A stretch of 64,000 nt of DNA from contig CAJTRK010000002.1 of assembly GCA_910578475.1 (NCBI GenBank), forward strand, positions 121,316 to 185,315. Reading direction: 5' to 3'. Under the pieces are notes generated by a model. The model was given only the letters and a program-made list of their open reading frames with translations, did not search any database and had not been told where the DNA came from. The translations under genes and the position numbers were made by a program. Positions 34,390 through 43,780 of this stretch are shown here, in pieces (within the stretch, counting starts at the first letter, position 1; each line of letters opens with the position of its first letter). Origin of the DNA: an uncultured Lachnospiraceae bacterium (lineage in GTDB: Bacteria > Bacillota > Clostridia > Lachnospirales > Lachnospiraceae).

Positions 34390-36036
34390 TCATATTTCAA
34401 TTATTTCGTCTGCCTGTTCCAACGTTGACTGTCTGTGTGCAATAACAATCGTCGTTCGTCCCTCCATTAAATGATGGAGCGCCTCATTAACGAGCTGTTC
34501 GGATTTATTGTCCAAAGCCGATGTTGCCTCATCCAGAATCAGAATGGGTGCATCTTTCAAAATCGCTCTGGCAATGGCAATTCTCTGGCGCTGACCTCCC
34601 GACAGGCGGTTTCCTCTTTCGCCCGCCTTTGTTTCATAACCGTTTTCCAATGCAAGAATGAATTCATGTGCATTTGCCATCTTAGCTGCCCGGACGATTT
34701 CCTCATGATTTGCATCAGGTCTTCCGTAACGGATATTATCCTCGATACTGACATTGTACAAATAAGGTTCCTGTGGAACATAACCGATGAGTTCTCTTAT
34801 TTCCCGAAGAGAGTACGTTTTGAAATCTTTTCCGTTAAGCAGAATATTTCCGGCATCAATCGTATAGAAACCAAGCAGGAGTTTTGCAATGGTACTCTTT
34901 CCTTTCCCGGATTCGCCTTTGATTGCAACACATTTTCCTTTTTCAATATTCAGATTAAAATGTTGAAGAACAGGCTGTCTTCCGTCATAGGAAAAAGAAA
35001 CATCCTCTATCCGTACGGCAAAGCGTTGTAACTCCGGAAAAGACAGTTTTCCCGGGTTATCGTTTTGCGATATACGCCGCTCCTGCTGTTCTTCCTCTCT
35101 GTCCAGAAATTCAAAGACTCTTTTGGCATTAGCCAGGTAACTTGCCATTGACGGAATATACAGGCCTACCTGAAGCATGTTCCAGCTCATATTGAAATAA
35201 AGCACATAAACTGCTGCCAGATTTCCGATAGAGGTAATGCCAATACCGACAAAAAAGATACCGAGGGCAATAAATACAAGAGAGCCAATCAGTTCAAAGC
35301 CCTGATTTAATCCGTCCAACGCGGCTGACATGACATTTACTTTTCCCTGTTCTTTTTTATAATGTTCATTGTTCTCTATATAACGTTCGACCATCAAAGA
35401 ACGCAGCTGAAAGATTCTAATCTGTTCCATACCGGAAAGGATATTGGAAATCTGTTCCGTTATGGAAGCATTCGTTTTTGACATTTTTGTGCTCATCCGC
35501 TGCATCGGAATTATGAAAGCGCCGTTGATTGCGAATAAAATAAGGCTTACGGCGAGAAGACATATGGTAAGCTGCCAGCTCAGCAGGAACATGGAACCAA
35601 GATAAAATAATGTCATGACTGCCGGCATGAGAATTCTGCGAAATCTCGACCCGTAAATACCCTGCGCCCGTTCTCCGTCATAGATAATCTTTGACATAAA
35701 TTCGCCGCTATGCGTATTATCATAATAAGAATATGGCAGGCGCATACATTTGGAATACAGTAATCTTTGCAAATTCGCACCGCCTTTTTTAGCCTCCATC
35801 ATATAAACACGGAAAGAAAGAGCATATACAATAAGAAACATAATTCCGACTGATATACTCAAAATCGCTTCTGCAAACAAACCGTCAAAAATATTTCCCT
35901 GTGCGAAGCGGCTGGCCCGCGTCATCAGATTTCCAAGCAGAAACGCCGTAACGGTATCAAATCCGGAAACAGAAAGACTCATAATTAATATTGCCGCCAG
36001 ATATTTTGGAAAGCCCTTGCCCATCAGGCGAAGCAT
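34390..36036 (-). CDS. ABC exporter half (TMD-NBD) with an unclear start
   Basis: 548 residues from the first ATG: six-helix type 1 exporter membrane domain, then a nucleotide-binding domain with Walker A GESGKGKST, Q-loop VPQEP, signature LSGGQRQR, Walker B LILDEATSA and the H-loop histidine in VIAHRQ. The same frame continues about 30 codons upstream of 36036 with exporter-like sequence (SGKAPGLQTLWR) but has no ATG, GTG or TTG, whereas a strong GGAAAGGAG and ATG lie at 36127 in the frame of the preceding gene. A one-base indel near 36117-36120 would explain this. The C-terminus stops right after the H-loop region (EQADEIIEI), shorter than usual. Likely heterodimer partner of the next gene. 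Confidence 0.8.
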   Translation of the reverse strand: MLRLMGKGFPKYLAAILIMSLSVSGFDTVTAFLLGNLMTRASRFAQGNIFDGLFAEAILSISVGIMFLIVYALSFRVYMMEAKKGGANLQRLLYSKCMRLPYSYYDNTHSGEFMSKIIYDGERAQGIYGSRFRRILMPAVMTLFYLGSMFLLSWQLTICLLAVSLILFAINGAFIIPMQRMSTKMSKTNASITEQISNILSGMEQIRIFQLRSLMVERYIENNEHYKKEQGKVNVMSAALDGLNQGFELIGSLVFIALGIFFVGIGITSIGNLAAVYVLYFNMSWNMLQVGLYIPSMASYLANAKRVFEFLDREEEQQERRISQNDNPGKLSFPELQRFAVRIEDVSFSYDGRQPVLQHFNLNIEKGKCVAIKGESGKGKSTIAKLLLGFYTIDAGNILLNGKDFKTYSLREIRELIGYVPQEPYLYNVSIEDNIRYGRPDANHEEIVRAAKMANAHEFILALENGYETKAGERGNRLSGGQRQRIAIARAILKDAPILILDEATSALDNKSEQLVNEALHHLMEGRTTIVIAHRQSTLEQADEIIEI

Positions 36037-36088
36037 CCGCCATAGTGTCTGCAGGCCGGGAGCTTTACCGGATTCTTCTTCACTACAT

Positions 36089-37873
36089 TCATTGCGTACA
36101 ATATCGCTGAATTCCGTTTTGACACATCTCCTTTCCTCTTTCAGACATTTTTCTTTTCATTTCACGCTGATATAAAGAGGCATATACACCGCCGCATTCC
36201 ATTAATTGTGTATGCGTTCCCTGTTCCGCAATTTTACCCTGTTCGAATACATAAATGACGTCAGCATCCATAATTGTGCTGAGTCTGTGCGCTACCGTGA
36301 TAACGGTTCTGCCCTTTGCAATTTTTTTCAGAGCCTGTTGTATTTCTTTCTCCGTTTCTACGTCTACCGCAGAAGTCGGCTCATCCAGCAACAGAACAGG
36401 CGCGTTTTTCAGAAAAGCTCTCGCAATAGACAGACGTTGCTTCTGTCCGCCTGATAATTTGGCGCCCCGTTCTCCAACCAACGTATCGTATCCTTCCGGA
36501 AGCGACATGATAAAATCATGAATGCCTGCATTTTTACAGGCTTCTATAATTTCGGACATCGCAGCGCCTTCTTTTCCATAAGAAACGTTTTCGGCAATAG
36601 ATACCGGAAAAAGAAACACATTCTGTGAAACCAGTCCTATTTTCTCCCGCAAAGCATTCAGATTCCATTCCTTAAAATCATGACCGTATATCCGATAATT
36701 TCCCGTGTGCGGATAATAAAATCCGCATAATACTTTCATAGCGGTGGACTTTCCGCCGCCGGAATTACCGACAAAGGCAACTTGTTTCCCCTTTTTGACT
36801 TCTATACTGATGTCATTTAAAATTTCCCGTCCATCCGTATAATGAAATCCGATGTGCTCCAGTTCGATGACCGTATCCCCGGTTTGCGGAAAATCACCAT
36901 TTCCGCTCGGTTCTTCCTCCTGTTCCAAAACTTTCTGCAATCTCTCCAACGATATCTTATATTCCCGCATATAAAAAATATACCCCGGAATATCTCCCAT
37001 AGGGCGCGCAATTCTGTCAAGCAGCATGGCATATGCCAACATTCCGCCGATACTGACCGCGCCGACGCTCACTTCATACAGACAAAAGAGATAACAGATA
37101 AGCTGTGGAATCCAACGCACAATATATCGTGTAAAAATATCGACGGAACTGATTTTTGTACGAATGGCTTCATTGGCAAGGATGTCGTCAACGACCTGAA
37201 AAATCCGTTTTTTCTGTAATTCATACAAATTGTAGCTTCGGCCGACTGAAATTCCCTGAAGCACATCTAACGCCGTGTTTTCCAGCGCATCATACAGCGC
37301 CAGGCGGACCTTCGTAATTTTCCCCGCGTTAATCGTTGCTTTATTGGATAACCATAAAAGAATCGGGTAACACAAAATGGTTACAAGAAGCAGGCTTGCG
37401 CTCTGCATACCAATATAAATGCCGACGGCCGTAACGGTTACGATACCGACGACCATTTCCGGCAGCGTTTCCGCAAACATCAACTCTATCTGATAAATAT
37501 CCGAAATCAGCCGATTGAGCAAAGCCCCCGTTCCTTCCTCATCCAAATAGGCATATTGTATATTGACTATTTTAGTCATTATCATTTTTCGGATTTCTAC
37601 CTGAATAGAGATGCTGAATGAGTTTTTGGAAAGGCTTTTGAGGAAAGCGATTATGCCGCCCAAAAAGGCAAGAACCAGAAACGGAAAAAGCAACGGAATA
37701 ACATCCAGAGATTCGCCGGCAAACAATCTGTCGGTTGTATTGGCTAATAAGCTGCTCCCAATTACAAGAATCTCTGTCAGTATAAAAGAAACGATAATAT
37801 AAAGAACTCCCAGATACCAGTATTTTTTCACAGGAGTCAAAATCTTATATTTTTGCATGAAAAATTTTTGCAA
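36089..37873 (-). CDS. ABC exporter half (TMD-NBD)
   Basis: 594-residue exporter half: N-terminal membrane domain (about residues 15-310, six helices) and NBD with Walker A GNSGGGKST, signature LSGGQKQR, Walker B VLLLDEPTSAVD and H-loop VITVAHRLST. The start codon is TTG at 37873 with GAGGAG 8 bases before it. The last 12 residues (MCQNGIQRYCTQ) follow a strong internal ribosome-binding site and look out of place; they probably mark the start of the partner gene in a shifted frame. Substrate unknown. Confidence 0.9.
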   Translation of the reverse strand: MQKFFMQKYKILTPVKKYWYLGVLYIIVSFILTEILVIGSSLLANTTDRLFAGESLDVIPLLFPFLVLAFLGGIIAFLKSLSKNSFSISIQVEIRKMIMTKIVNIQYAYLDEEGTGALLNRLISDIYQIELMFAETLPEMVVGIVTVTAVGIYIGMQSASLLLVTILCYPILLWLSNKATINAGKITKVRLALYDALENTALDVLQGISVGRSYNLYELQKKRIFQVVDDILANEAIRTKISSVDIFTRYIVRWIPQLICYLFCLYEVSVGAVSIGGMLAYAMLLDRIARPMGDIPGYIFYMREYKISLERLQKVLEQEEEPSGNGDFPQTGDTVIELEHIGFHYTDGREILNDISIEVKKGKQVAFVGNSGGGKSTAMKVLCGFYYPHTGNYRIYGHDFKEWNLNALREKIGLVSQNVFLFPVSIAENVSYGKEGAAMSEIIEACKNAGIHDFIMSLPEGYDTLVGERGAKLSGGQKQRLSIARAFLKNAPVLLLDEPTSAVDVETEKEIQQALKKIAKGRTVITVAHRLSTIMDADVIYVFEQGKIAEQGTHTQLMECGGVYASLYQREMKRKMSERGKEMCQNGIQRYCTQ

Positions 37874-37920
37874 TAAACCACTCCTCGTTTCTCTATGAAA
37901 AATTTTGAAAGAAAAATAAA

Positions 37921-38367
37921 TCAGAGCTCGTCCGAATCGAGCATAATTGTAAAAGGCCCGTCATTGACAAGAGAAACTTTCATTTCCGCGCCAAATATGC
38001 CCTGTTGTACGATGGGAACCGTTTTTTTACAGGCTTCTATTATATACTCATATAATGAATTGGCCATATCCGGTTTGCCCGCGCCGATAAAAGACGGCCG
38101 ATTGCCATGTCTGCAATCCGCATAAAGCGTGAACTGCGATATCAGTAACAGACTGCCGTTTACGGCAGCCAGATTTAAATTTGTCTTTCCCTTTTCATCT
38201 TCAAAAATACGAAGGTTCAACAATTTATGAATCATCTTATCCGCAATGTCCTGCGTGTCGTTCTGGCAGATTCCGATAAAGACCAAAAAACCGTTTTGAA
38301 TCTCTCCGACCTTTTCGGAATTGACTTCAACGCCCGCCTGCATTACTCTCTGTACCAGAAATTTCAT
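37921..38367 (-). CDS. dtd: D-aminoacyl-tRNA deacylase
   Basis: Removes D-amino acids from mischarged tRNA. 148 residues with the conserved SQFTLYADCRHGNRPSF (catalytic pocket, usually SQFTL) and the cross-subunit NDGPFTIMLDS motif. Begins MKFLVQRVMQAGVEV, typical. Normal length. Confidence 0.97.
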   Translation of the reverse strand: MKFLVQRVMQAGVEVNSEKVGEIQNGFLVFIGICQNDTQDIADKMIHKLLNLRIFEDEKGKTNLNLAAVNGSLLLISQFTLYADCRHGNRPSFIGAGKPDMANSLYEYIIEACKKTVPIVQQGIFGAEMKVSLVNDGPFTIMLDSDEL

Positions 38368-38414
38368 CTTTCCACCCTGTCATCCCTTTTCCCGTCAGTT
38401 TTCAAAGCCTTGCG

Positions 38415-39746
38415 CTACTCTTCTTTCTTTCCCGCCATTTTTTCCTTTAAAGTCTGTTGAAGCGTTTTCGCCTTGTCATTGGATACTTTCTTCTTCTTTT
38501 TAACCGGCATATATTCCACAAAAGTATTTTCCTCCGTAATGGATCCGACCATCAGATAAGGCTGCGTATCCGTCGGAAGCTTCTTTTTGGCAAGCTGTCT
38601 GTTCACGAGCGCCCTGAAGCCTGCATAGAGTACCGCAAAAATCGGAACGCCCACAACCATACCAAGAACGCCGAATAACCCGCCGAATATCGTAATGGAG
38701 AAAATAACCCAAAAACCGGACAACCCGGTGGAATCTCCCAAAATCTTCGGCCCCAGAATATTTCCGTCGAACTGCTGAATAAACAATATCAGAATCACGA
38801 AATACAGGCATTGGAGCGGATTTACCATCAAAATCAGCAGCGCACTCGGAATCGCGCCGAGCCAGGGGCCGAAAAACGGTATAATGTTCGTTACACCGAT
38901 AATAACACTGACCAATATGGCATAAGGCGTTCCGATAATGCTCGTGCATGCGAAACAAATGATGCCGATAATAATTGAGTCCACAATTTTTCCACTGATA
39001 AAACCGCTGAAAGTGGAATGAATGAATCGTACATTGGAAACAATCTGATTCGCCGAAGGCGCATCAAAAAAAGCATAAACTATTTTTTTGGCTTGTCCGG
39101 CAAAAACTTCCTTGCTGCCGAGTATATAAATGGAAATGATAAAACCGATGACAAAATTCCACATGGCCTTAAAAAAGCCGATGACGCCGGTAGATAAAGA
39201 AATCAACAGCGCATTGACCTTCGGAAGCACTGTCGTATTCAGGAAATCGGTCAGCATCGTAGAGGACTTATTGAACAAATCATTGACGATACCTTCCAGT
39301 TCCGGATTGTTCTCCAAAAGGCCGGTGGCCCAGGCGGTCAGATTGCTGACATACATGGGGAACTGAAAAATAATGCTTTGAATGCTTCGAATCAGTTCCG
39401 GAATAATCATCGAGAAAAATTCGTATGCAACGACAAAAATAACGACAAGGGTAATCAGAATGGAGAAAGCCCGAATCCGCTTTTCACTTTTCTTCGTTGC
39501 CGGCACTTTGCTTTTCTCATAAAGAGGCCGCACCAGTCTCCGTTCAATCGTATTCATGACCGGAGTCATCAGATATGCAAGAATCAGGCCGTCTATAATC
39601 GGCATGGAAATTTTAAGAAAAGAACTTACCGCATTGGACAGACTTTCACTGTAAAAAAGAATGTAATAAAAAAGGATTCCGGCGATAATAGAAAATGCAC
39701 CGACCAATCCCCAGTATAAATATTTTTTATCGAATCGAAATTTCAT
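38415..39746 (-). CDS. AI-2E family membrane transporter
   Basis: 443-residue permease of the AI-2E (PerM/TqsA) family with about eight hydrophobic segments. Family motifs include SIYILGSKEVF, FGPWLGAIPSALLILM, and QQFDGNILGPKILGDSTGLS. The substrate is unknown in most members; sodium/proton exchange has been shown for some. The C-terminal ~50 residues are charged and lysine-rich (MPVKKKKKVSNDKAKTLQQT). AAAGG lies 8 bases before the ATG. Confidence 0.92.
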   Translation of the reverse strand: MKFRFDKKYLYWGLVGAFSIIAGILFYYILFYSESLSNAVSSFLKISMPIIDGLILAYLMTPVMNTIERRLVRPLYEKSKVPATKKSEKRIRAFSILITLVVIFVVAYEFFSMIIPELIRSIQSIIFQFPMYVSNLTAWATGLLENNPELEGIVNDLFNKSSTMLTDFLNTTVLPKVNALLISLSTGVIGFFKAMWNFVIGFIISIYILGSKEVFAGQAKKIVYAFFDAPSANQIVSNVRFIHSTFSGFISGKIVDSIIIGIICFACTSIIGTPYAILVSVIIGVTNIIPFFGPWLGAIPSALLILMVNPLQCLYFVILILFIQQFDGNILGPKILGDSTGLSGFWVIFSITIFGGLFGVLGMVVGVPIFAVLYAGFRALVNRQLAKKKLPTDTQPYLMVGSITEENTFVEYMPVKKKKKVSNDKAKTLQQTLKEKMAGKKEE

Positions 39747-39788
39747 GTCTTGGGCCTTTGTATTATCCTTTCAACGCTTCTTTCTTCC

Positions 39789-39797
39789 AGTATACCA
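39789..39797 (-). promoter_or_regulatory. Putative extended -10 promoter for the AI-2E gene
   Basis: Minus-strand TGG-TATACT (39797-39789) fits an extended -10, about 43 bases before the start codon. No convincing -35. Confidence 0.4.
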
Positions 39798-39880
39798 TTT
39801 TTTTCAAAAACTGTATTCCTTTTCTCTGATTTTTTCTAAAAATTTTCTAAATAATCATATAAAATCATTGAAATTCTTTG

Positions 39881-39886
39881 TATAAT
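39881..39886 (+). promoter_or_regulatory. Putative -10 box for ttcA
   Basis: TATAAT preceded by TTTG, 65 bases before the ttcA ATG. The -35 position is AT-rich with no clear hexamer. GGAGGAAAGG follows at about 39931-39940. Confidence 0.4.
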
Positions 39887-39951
39887 AAAACAGGTACATT
39901 CTTTTGAAAAAATCAAACTGACATAATCAGGAGGAAAGGAATCTCCACAGC

Positions 39952-40668
39952 ATGAAATTACAACAGGTTCTCAGTGTTACACGAAAAGCGATAGACGATT
40001 ATCATATGATTGAGGCAGGAGATAAAATCGCCGTAGGCATTTCCGGCGGAAAAGACAGCCTGACGCTTCTTTATGCCCTGCACGGGCTTATGCGCTTCTA
40101 TCCGGAACCGTTTACCTTACAGGCCATTACGGTTGATTTAGGGTTTGAAAATCTGAATCTGGATGCGATTACAACATTATGTGCAGGACTGAACATTCCC
40201 TATCATATCGTAAAAACAGATATCGGCAAAATCATTTTTGAAGACCGGAAAGAAAGCAACCCCTGCTCTCTCTGCGCCAAAATGCGGAAAGGCGCATTGA
40301 ACGACGCCATCAAAAAGACCGGCTGCAATAAAGTTGCCTATGCGCATCATAAAGACGATGTCGTGGAAACCATGCTTATGTCCTTAATTTACGAAGGCCG
40401 TTTTCATACGTTTCGTCCGGTAACCTACCTGGACCGCACGGACCTGACCGTCATACGTCCTCTCATTTATATGCTGGAAGCAGATGTCATCGGTTTTGTG
40501 AACAAATATGAGCTTCCCGTCGTCAAAAGTCCCTGTCCCGCAGACGGTCACACGAAACGGGAATATATCAAGTCCCTTCTGCGGGAAATCAATCTGGAAT
40601 CACCCGGCGTCAAAGAGCGGATGTTCACAGCAATTCAAGGCGGACTGGAAGAATGGAAAACTCGTTAA
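39952..40668 (+). CDS. ttcA: TtcA-family tRNA sulfurtransferase (tRNA 2-thiocytidine synthesis)
   Basis: PP-loop ATPase that thiolates C32 of tRNA. 238 residues with PP-loop AVGISGGKDSLTLL, the CxxC pair in NPCSLCAKMRKG, a further Cys in SPCPADGHTKR and AYAHHKDDVVETMLM. These cysteines bind the iron-sulfur cluster in TtcA. The two-thiouridine enzyme MnmA is excluded by size and motif. The next gene starts 17 bases after the stop. Confidence 0.92.
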   Translation: MKLQQVLSVTRKAIDDYHMIEAGDKIAVGISGGKDSLTLLYALHGLMRFYPEPFTLQAITVDLGFENLNLDAITTLCAGLNIPYHIVKTDIGKIIFEDRKESNPCSLCAKMRKGALNDAIKKTGCNKVAYAHHKDDVVETMLMSLIYEGRFHTFRPVTYLDRTDLTVIRPLIYMLEADVIGFVNKYELPVVKSPCPADGHTKREYIKSLLREINLESPGVKERMFTAIQGGLEEWKTR

Positions 40669-40685
40669 GAGGAAGGGGATATCAT

Positions 40686-41762
40686 ATGGACAGTAAAAAT
40701 AACAATAATTATCATGACCAGCAGAACATCAACAATATCCAAAAAATGAGGGCGGTTCTTGCTACGCTTCCGCCTTTCTGTAAACAGTTCTTCCGGGGAA
40801 TCACGGAATATACCTCCGCCCGCACAAGGCTCGCTTATGCTTATGATATCCGGACTTTTTTTGAATATCTGCATGATAAAAACCCGTATTGCGCCAAAAT
40901 GGAAATCACGGAGTTTCCGCTTTCCCTACTGGACCAGATTGCCAGAGAGGATATTGAAGAATATATGGAATATCTCTCCTATTATGAAAAAGATGAAAAA
41001 ATATACACCAACGACGAACGTGGAAAAAAGCGAAAACTGGCCGCTTTAAGAAGCTTTTATTCCTATTTCTTCGAAGCGGAGCTGATTCAGAAAAATCCTG
41101 CGGCGCTCGTTCCGCTTCCCAAACTTCATGAAAAGGAAATCGTCCGCCTGGATGCCGACGAAGTGGCTATTTTATTGGACCAGGTTGAAGACGGGACGAA
41201 CCTTACCAAAGCGCAGCAGCGTTTTCACCAGGTAACCAAAACGAGAGATATTGCGCTTCTGACGCTTCTGCTCGGCACAGGCATCCGTGTATCGGAATGT
41301 GTCGGCCTCGATTTGGAAGACGTCGATTTTAAAAATAACGGTATCAAAATACGCCGCAAAGGCGGCTATGAAGCGGTTATTTATTTCGGAGAAGAGGTTG
41401 AGGAAGCCCTCTCCGATTATCTGGAAGAAAGATATCATATCATCCCCCAGACTGGACATGAACACGCCCTGTTTCTTTCCATGCAGCAACGCCGGATGTC
41501 CGTCCGGGCGGTAGAAAATATGGTCAAAAAATATTCCGCAACCGTGACCAGTTTGAAAAAAATTACCCCGCATAAGCTGCGCAGCACTTATGGCACATCC
41601 CTTTACCGGGAAACCGGCGATATTTATCTTGTAGCGGATGTTCTCGGCCATAAAGATGTGAACACCACCAAAAAACACTATGCCGCTTTAGAGGACGAAC
41701 GAAGACGTTCCGCCGCCAATAAAGTCAGACTCCGGGAGAAACCTTCCGAAAGAAAACCCTGA
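40686..41762 (+). CDS. Tyrosine recombinase, XerC/XerD-like
   Basis: 358-residue site-specific recombinase. An N-terminal SAM-like DNA-binding domain (FFRGITEYTSARTRLAYAYD) is followed by the catalytic domain with all active residues: Arg in GTGIRVSECVGLDLED, Lys in IRRKGGYEAV, HxxR in TPHKLRSTYGT, His in VLGHKDVNTT and the nucleophile Tyr in KHYAAL. No attachment sites, phage genes or transposon genes surround it, and it follows ttcA closely, so it is more likely a housekeeping chromosome-resolution recombinase than an integrase. ATG at 40686 follows GAGGAAGGGG. Confidence 0.88.
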   Translation: MDSKNNNNYHDQQNINNIQKMRAVLATLPPFCKQFFRGITEYTSARTRLAYAYDIRTFFEYLHDKNPYCAKMEITEFPLSLLDQIAREDIEEYMEYLSYYEKDEKIYTNDERGKKRKLAALRSFYSYFFEAELIQKNPAALVPLPKLHEKEIVRLDADEVAILLDQVEDGTNLTKAQQRFHQVTKTRDIALLTLLLGTGIRVSECVGLDLEDVDFKNNGIKIRRKGGYEAVIYFGEEVEEALSDYLEERYHIIPQTGHEHALFLSMQQRRMSVRAVENMVKKYSATVTSLKKITPHKLRSTYGTSLYRETGDIYLVADVLGHKDVNTTKKHYAALEDERRRSAANKVRLREKPSERKP

Positions 41763-41810
41763 TTCTTTGCGCTGCCCGTTAATTGTTTCGCATACTGATG
41801 CGTATCTTGT

Positions 41811-43700
41811 TCAGTCGTAAGGCTCCCATACCCTGTCCCGTAACTGACTGGAACCGTATAAAACATCGAAGCCCACAACCTTATAATGAAGGACTGCTTC
41901 TATCTGGTCTTCATGATAGGACTCAACCGGATGACCGAAGCAGTCAATCACGATTCTGTTCGTATTGGTTTTGAAAACATCTCTTTGATATTTCAGAATC
42001 CGGGCCATATCCGACTCCGGAAGCTGTGCATATTCAAGCAGCAACTGTGGAAGATAACTGATATTTTCGCCGTCCAGCACAATCTTTTCCGTTTCAAAAT
42101 TACTCCACATCAAAACGGGCACGGCATACTGGCATCGTTGGCTTTCCGAATCCGTGCCGTCCAAAGAAAGCAGTTTCAGCGCTTCTTTGGAAAAACCGGG
42201 CATATGGTCTCCATACATCACTATCACCGTCGGTTCCGCTTTCTGTTCAAAATAGGATATCAACTGCGCCAGAGCCTCATTGGCCAGATAGATTCCATTG
42301 ATATAATTTACCAAATCCGTATACGCTTCTTCTTCCAAGCTTCCGTTAAGCGTCACAGTAATCGGATAAGGATAATTTTCGACAAAATGATGCGCAGCAT
42401 CCAGCCCTCTTATGTGATTTCCGATGGACACCGCGAAAATAAACTTCCGCGTTTCTCCGCTCTCTTCATATTCCCTGATAATCTGCCTGACAAGACTTTC
42501 ATCGGAAATATAGCAGGAATAGATATCTTTATAGGACATATCTTCTTCAAAGATAATTTTATCAAACCCCAGTGACGGATAAATCTTGTCTCTGCCGTAA
42601 AAACGTCCCTCATAAGGATGTATTGCGATGGTATCGTAATCCAGCGCATTAAAATAATCCACGATAGAAGGAACCTTATGTTCCTGCATTTCCGAGGCAA
42701 TTCCGGTGAAGGAACTGAAATATTTGATATTGAGGCCGGTCAGGAACTCAGTCTCGGAACCGATTGTGCCGCCACAAAAAATATTGGTAGAAAGTTCACC
42801 GGCAGAGCAGGTTTCAGAAAGTATATGATAAGATTCCATCGGGTCTGCGGAAAAAGTGACACACCCGTCAGGTATATTGTCGGTATTCCACCATGACTCA
42901 TTCATGATAACAATGACATTTGGAAACTGCCTGTCTTCGTCCGTTTTACAGCCTGCCGCCGGATTATCCAGAAAGAAACGGTAACTGTTCTCCGCATGCG
43001 TAATGTCAATATCTGCCATACTGTCACTCTTAAAAAAATGATAAAGAATATATCTGTCATTCCCCATGTCGGTAACAGCCGCGTTGTCGATAGCGTCCTT
43101 GCTGCATTCGCTTTTAATAAAATGATTCCCATAACGAAACATCACCGCCAGACAGACGAATCCGAAAAAAATGCGTATTGCATGAAATCTTTTGGAATAC
43201 TTCCCGCTTTGTTTTTTATAAAGTGGGTATTTTCTGCAGAATTTATCCGATACAAATCCGCCGGCACAGAAAAACAGAATTGTGATAATTACCATAATCT
43301 GTGCCGGCGTGAATTTCAGATTAAGATAACGTGTTGCAATGCCCGCAGCCTCCGTAAGCTTTAAATCACTGAGACGAAACAGCTCGTTTAAAGAAGCATA
43401 TTTGATGCTGTCCGCATAGGATAACAACAGAAACAACGCTGAAGGAACGGATATGGCTGCTCCCGTGCTCCCGCTGATACACCATATGGAAACGACAGAA
43501 AGAAAAACAATTACGGTTTCAAACTCATAATATCTGTCAACGGAATTTTCGGCAAAATATGCAAGGACTGTGTCTGAGGGCTGTAACAAATAGTAATCCG
43601 CAAGATACGGCAGGAAAGTAATTAATGTTATGAACAATCCTGCCGTAATAACACGACAATATACAGCGTATCGCTTTTGTATTTTATCTGTCTGTTGCAT
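41811..43700 (-). CDS. LTA synthase family membrane sulfatase
   Basis: 629-residue membrane enzyme with about five N-terminal helices (residues 15-215) and an extracellular alkaline-phosphatase/sulfatase domain. The metal and nucleophile residues seen in LtaS-type enzymes are present: Glu in IVIMNESWW, the nucleophile Thr in CGGTIGSETEFLTG, and Asp/His in MYGDHMPGFSKE. Relatives transfer glycerol phosphate or phosphoethanolamine to surface polymers. The exact donor is not clear; N-terminal part is diverged from LtaS proper. AGGGGT precedes the ATG. Converges on the recombinase gene. Confidence 0.87.
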   Translation of the reverse strand: MQQTDKIQKRYAVYCRVITAGLFITLITFLPYLADYYLLQPSDTVLAYFAENSVDRYYEFETVIVFLSVVSIWCISGSTGAAISVPSALFLLLSYADSIKYASLNELFRLSDLKLTEAAGIATRYLNLKFTPAQIMVIITILFFCAGGFVSDKFCRKYPLYKKQSGKYSKRFHAIRIFFGFVCLAVMFRYGNHFIKSECSKDAIDNAAVTDMGNDRYILYHFFKSDSMADIDITHAENSYRFFLDNPAAGCKTDEDRQFPNVIVIMNESWWNTDNIPDGCVTFSADPMESYHILSETCSAGELSTNIFCGGTIGSETEFLTGLNIKYFSSFTGIASEMQEHKVPSIVDYFNALDYDTIAIHPYEGRFYGRDKIYPSLGFDKIIFEEDMSYKDIYSCYISDESLVRQIIREYEESGETRKFIFAVSIGNHIRGLDAAHHFVENYPYPITVTLNGSLEEEAYTDLVNYINGIYLANEALAQLISYFEQKAEPTVIVMYGDHMPGFSKEALKLLSLDGTDSESQRCQYAVPVLMWSNFETEKIVLDGENISYLPQLLLEYAQLPESDMARILKYQRDVFKTNTNRIVIDCFGHPVESYHEDQIEAVLHYKVVGFDVLYGSSQLRDRVWEPYD

Positions 43701-43780
43701 AATGAAAGACCCCTGTTATTTCTGCTTTAACCGACTGCCGTGACACAAACCGGAGTAATCTCTCAATGAAAGTCTCTTGT

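Noticed and set aside
40686..41762. Integrase marking a mobile element
   Set aside because: No flanking repeats, tRNA, phage or transfer genes; neighbours are core genes.
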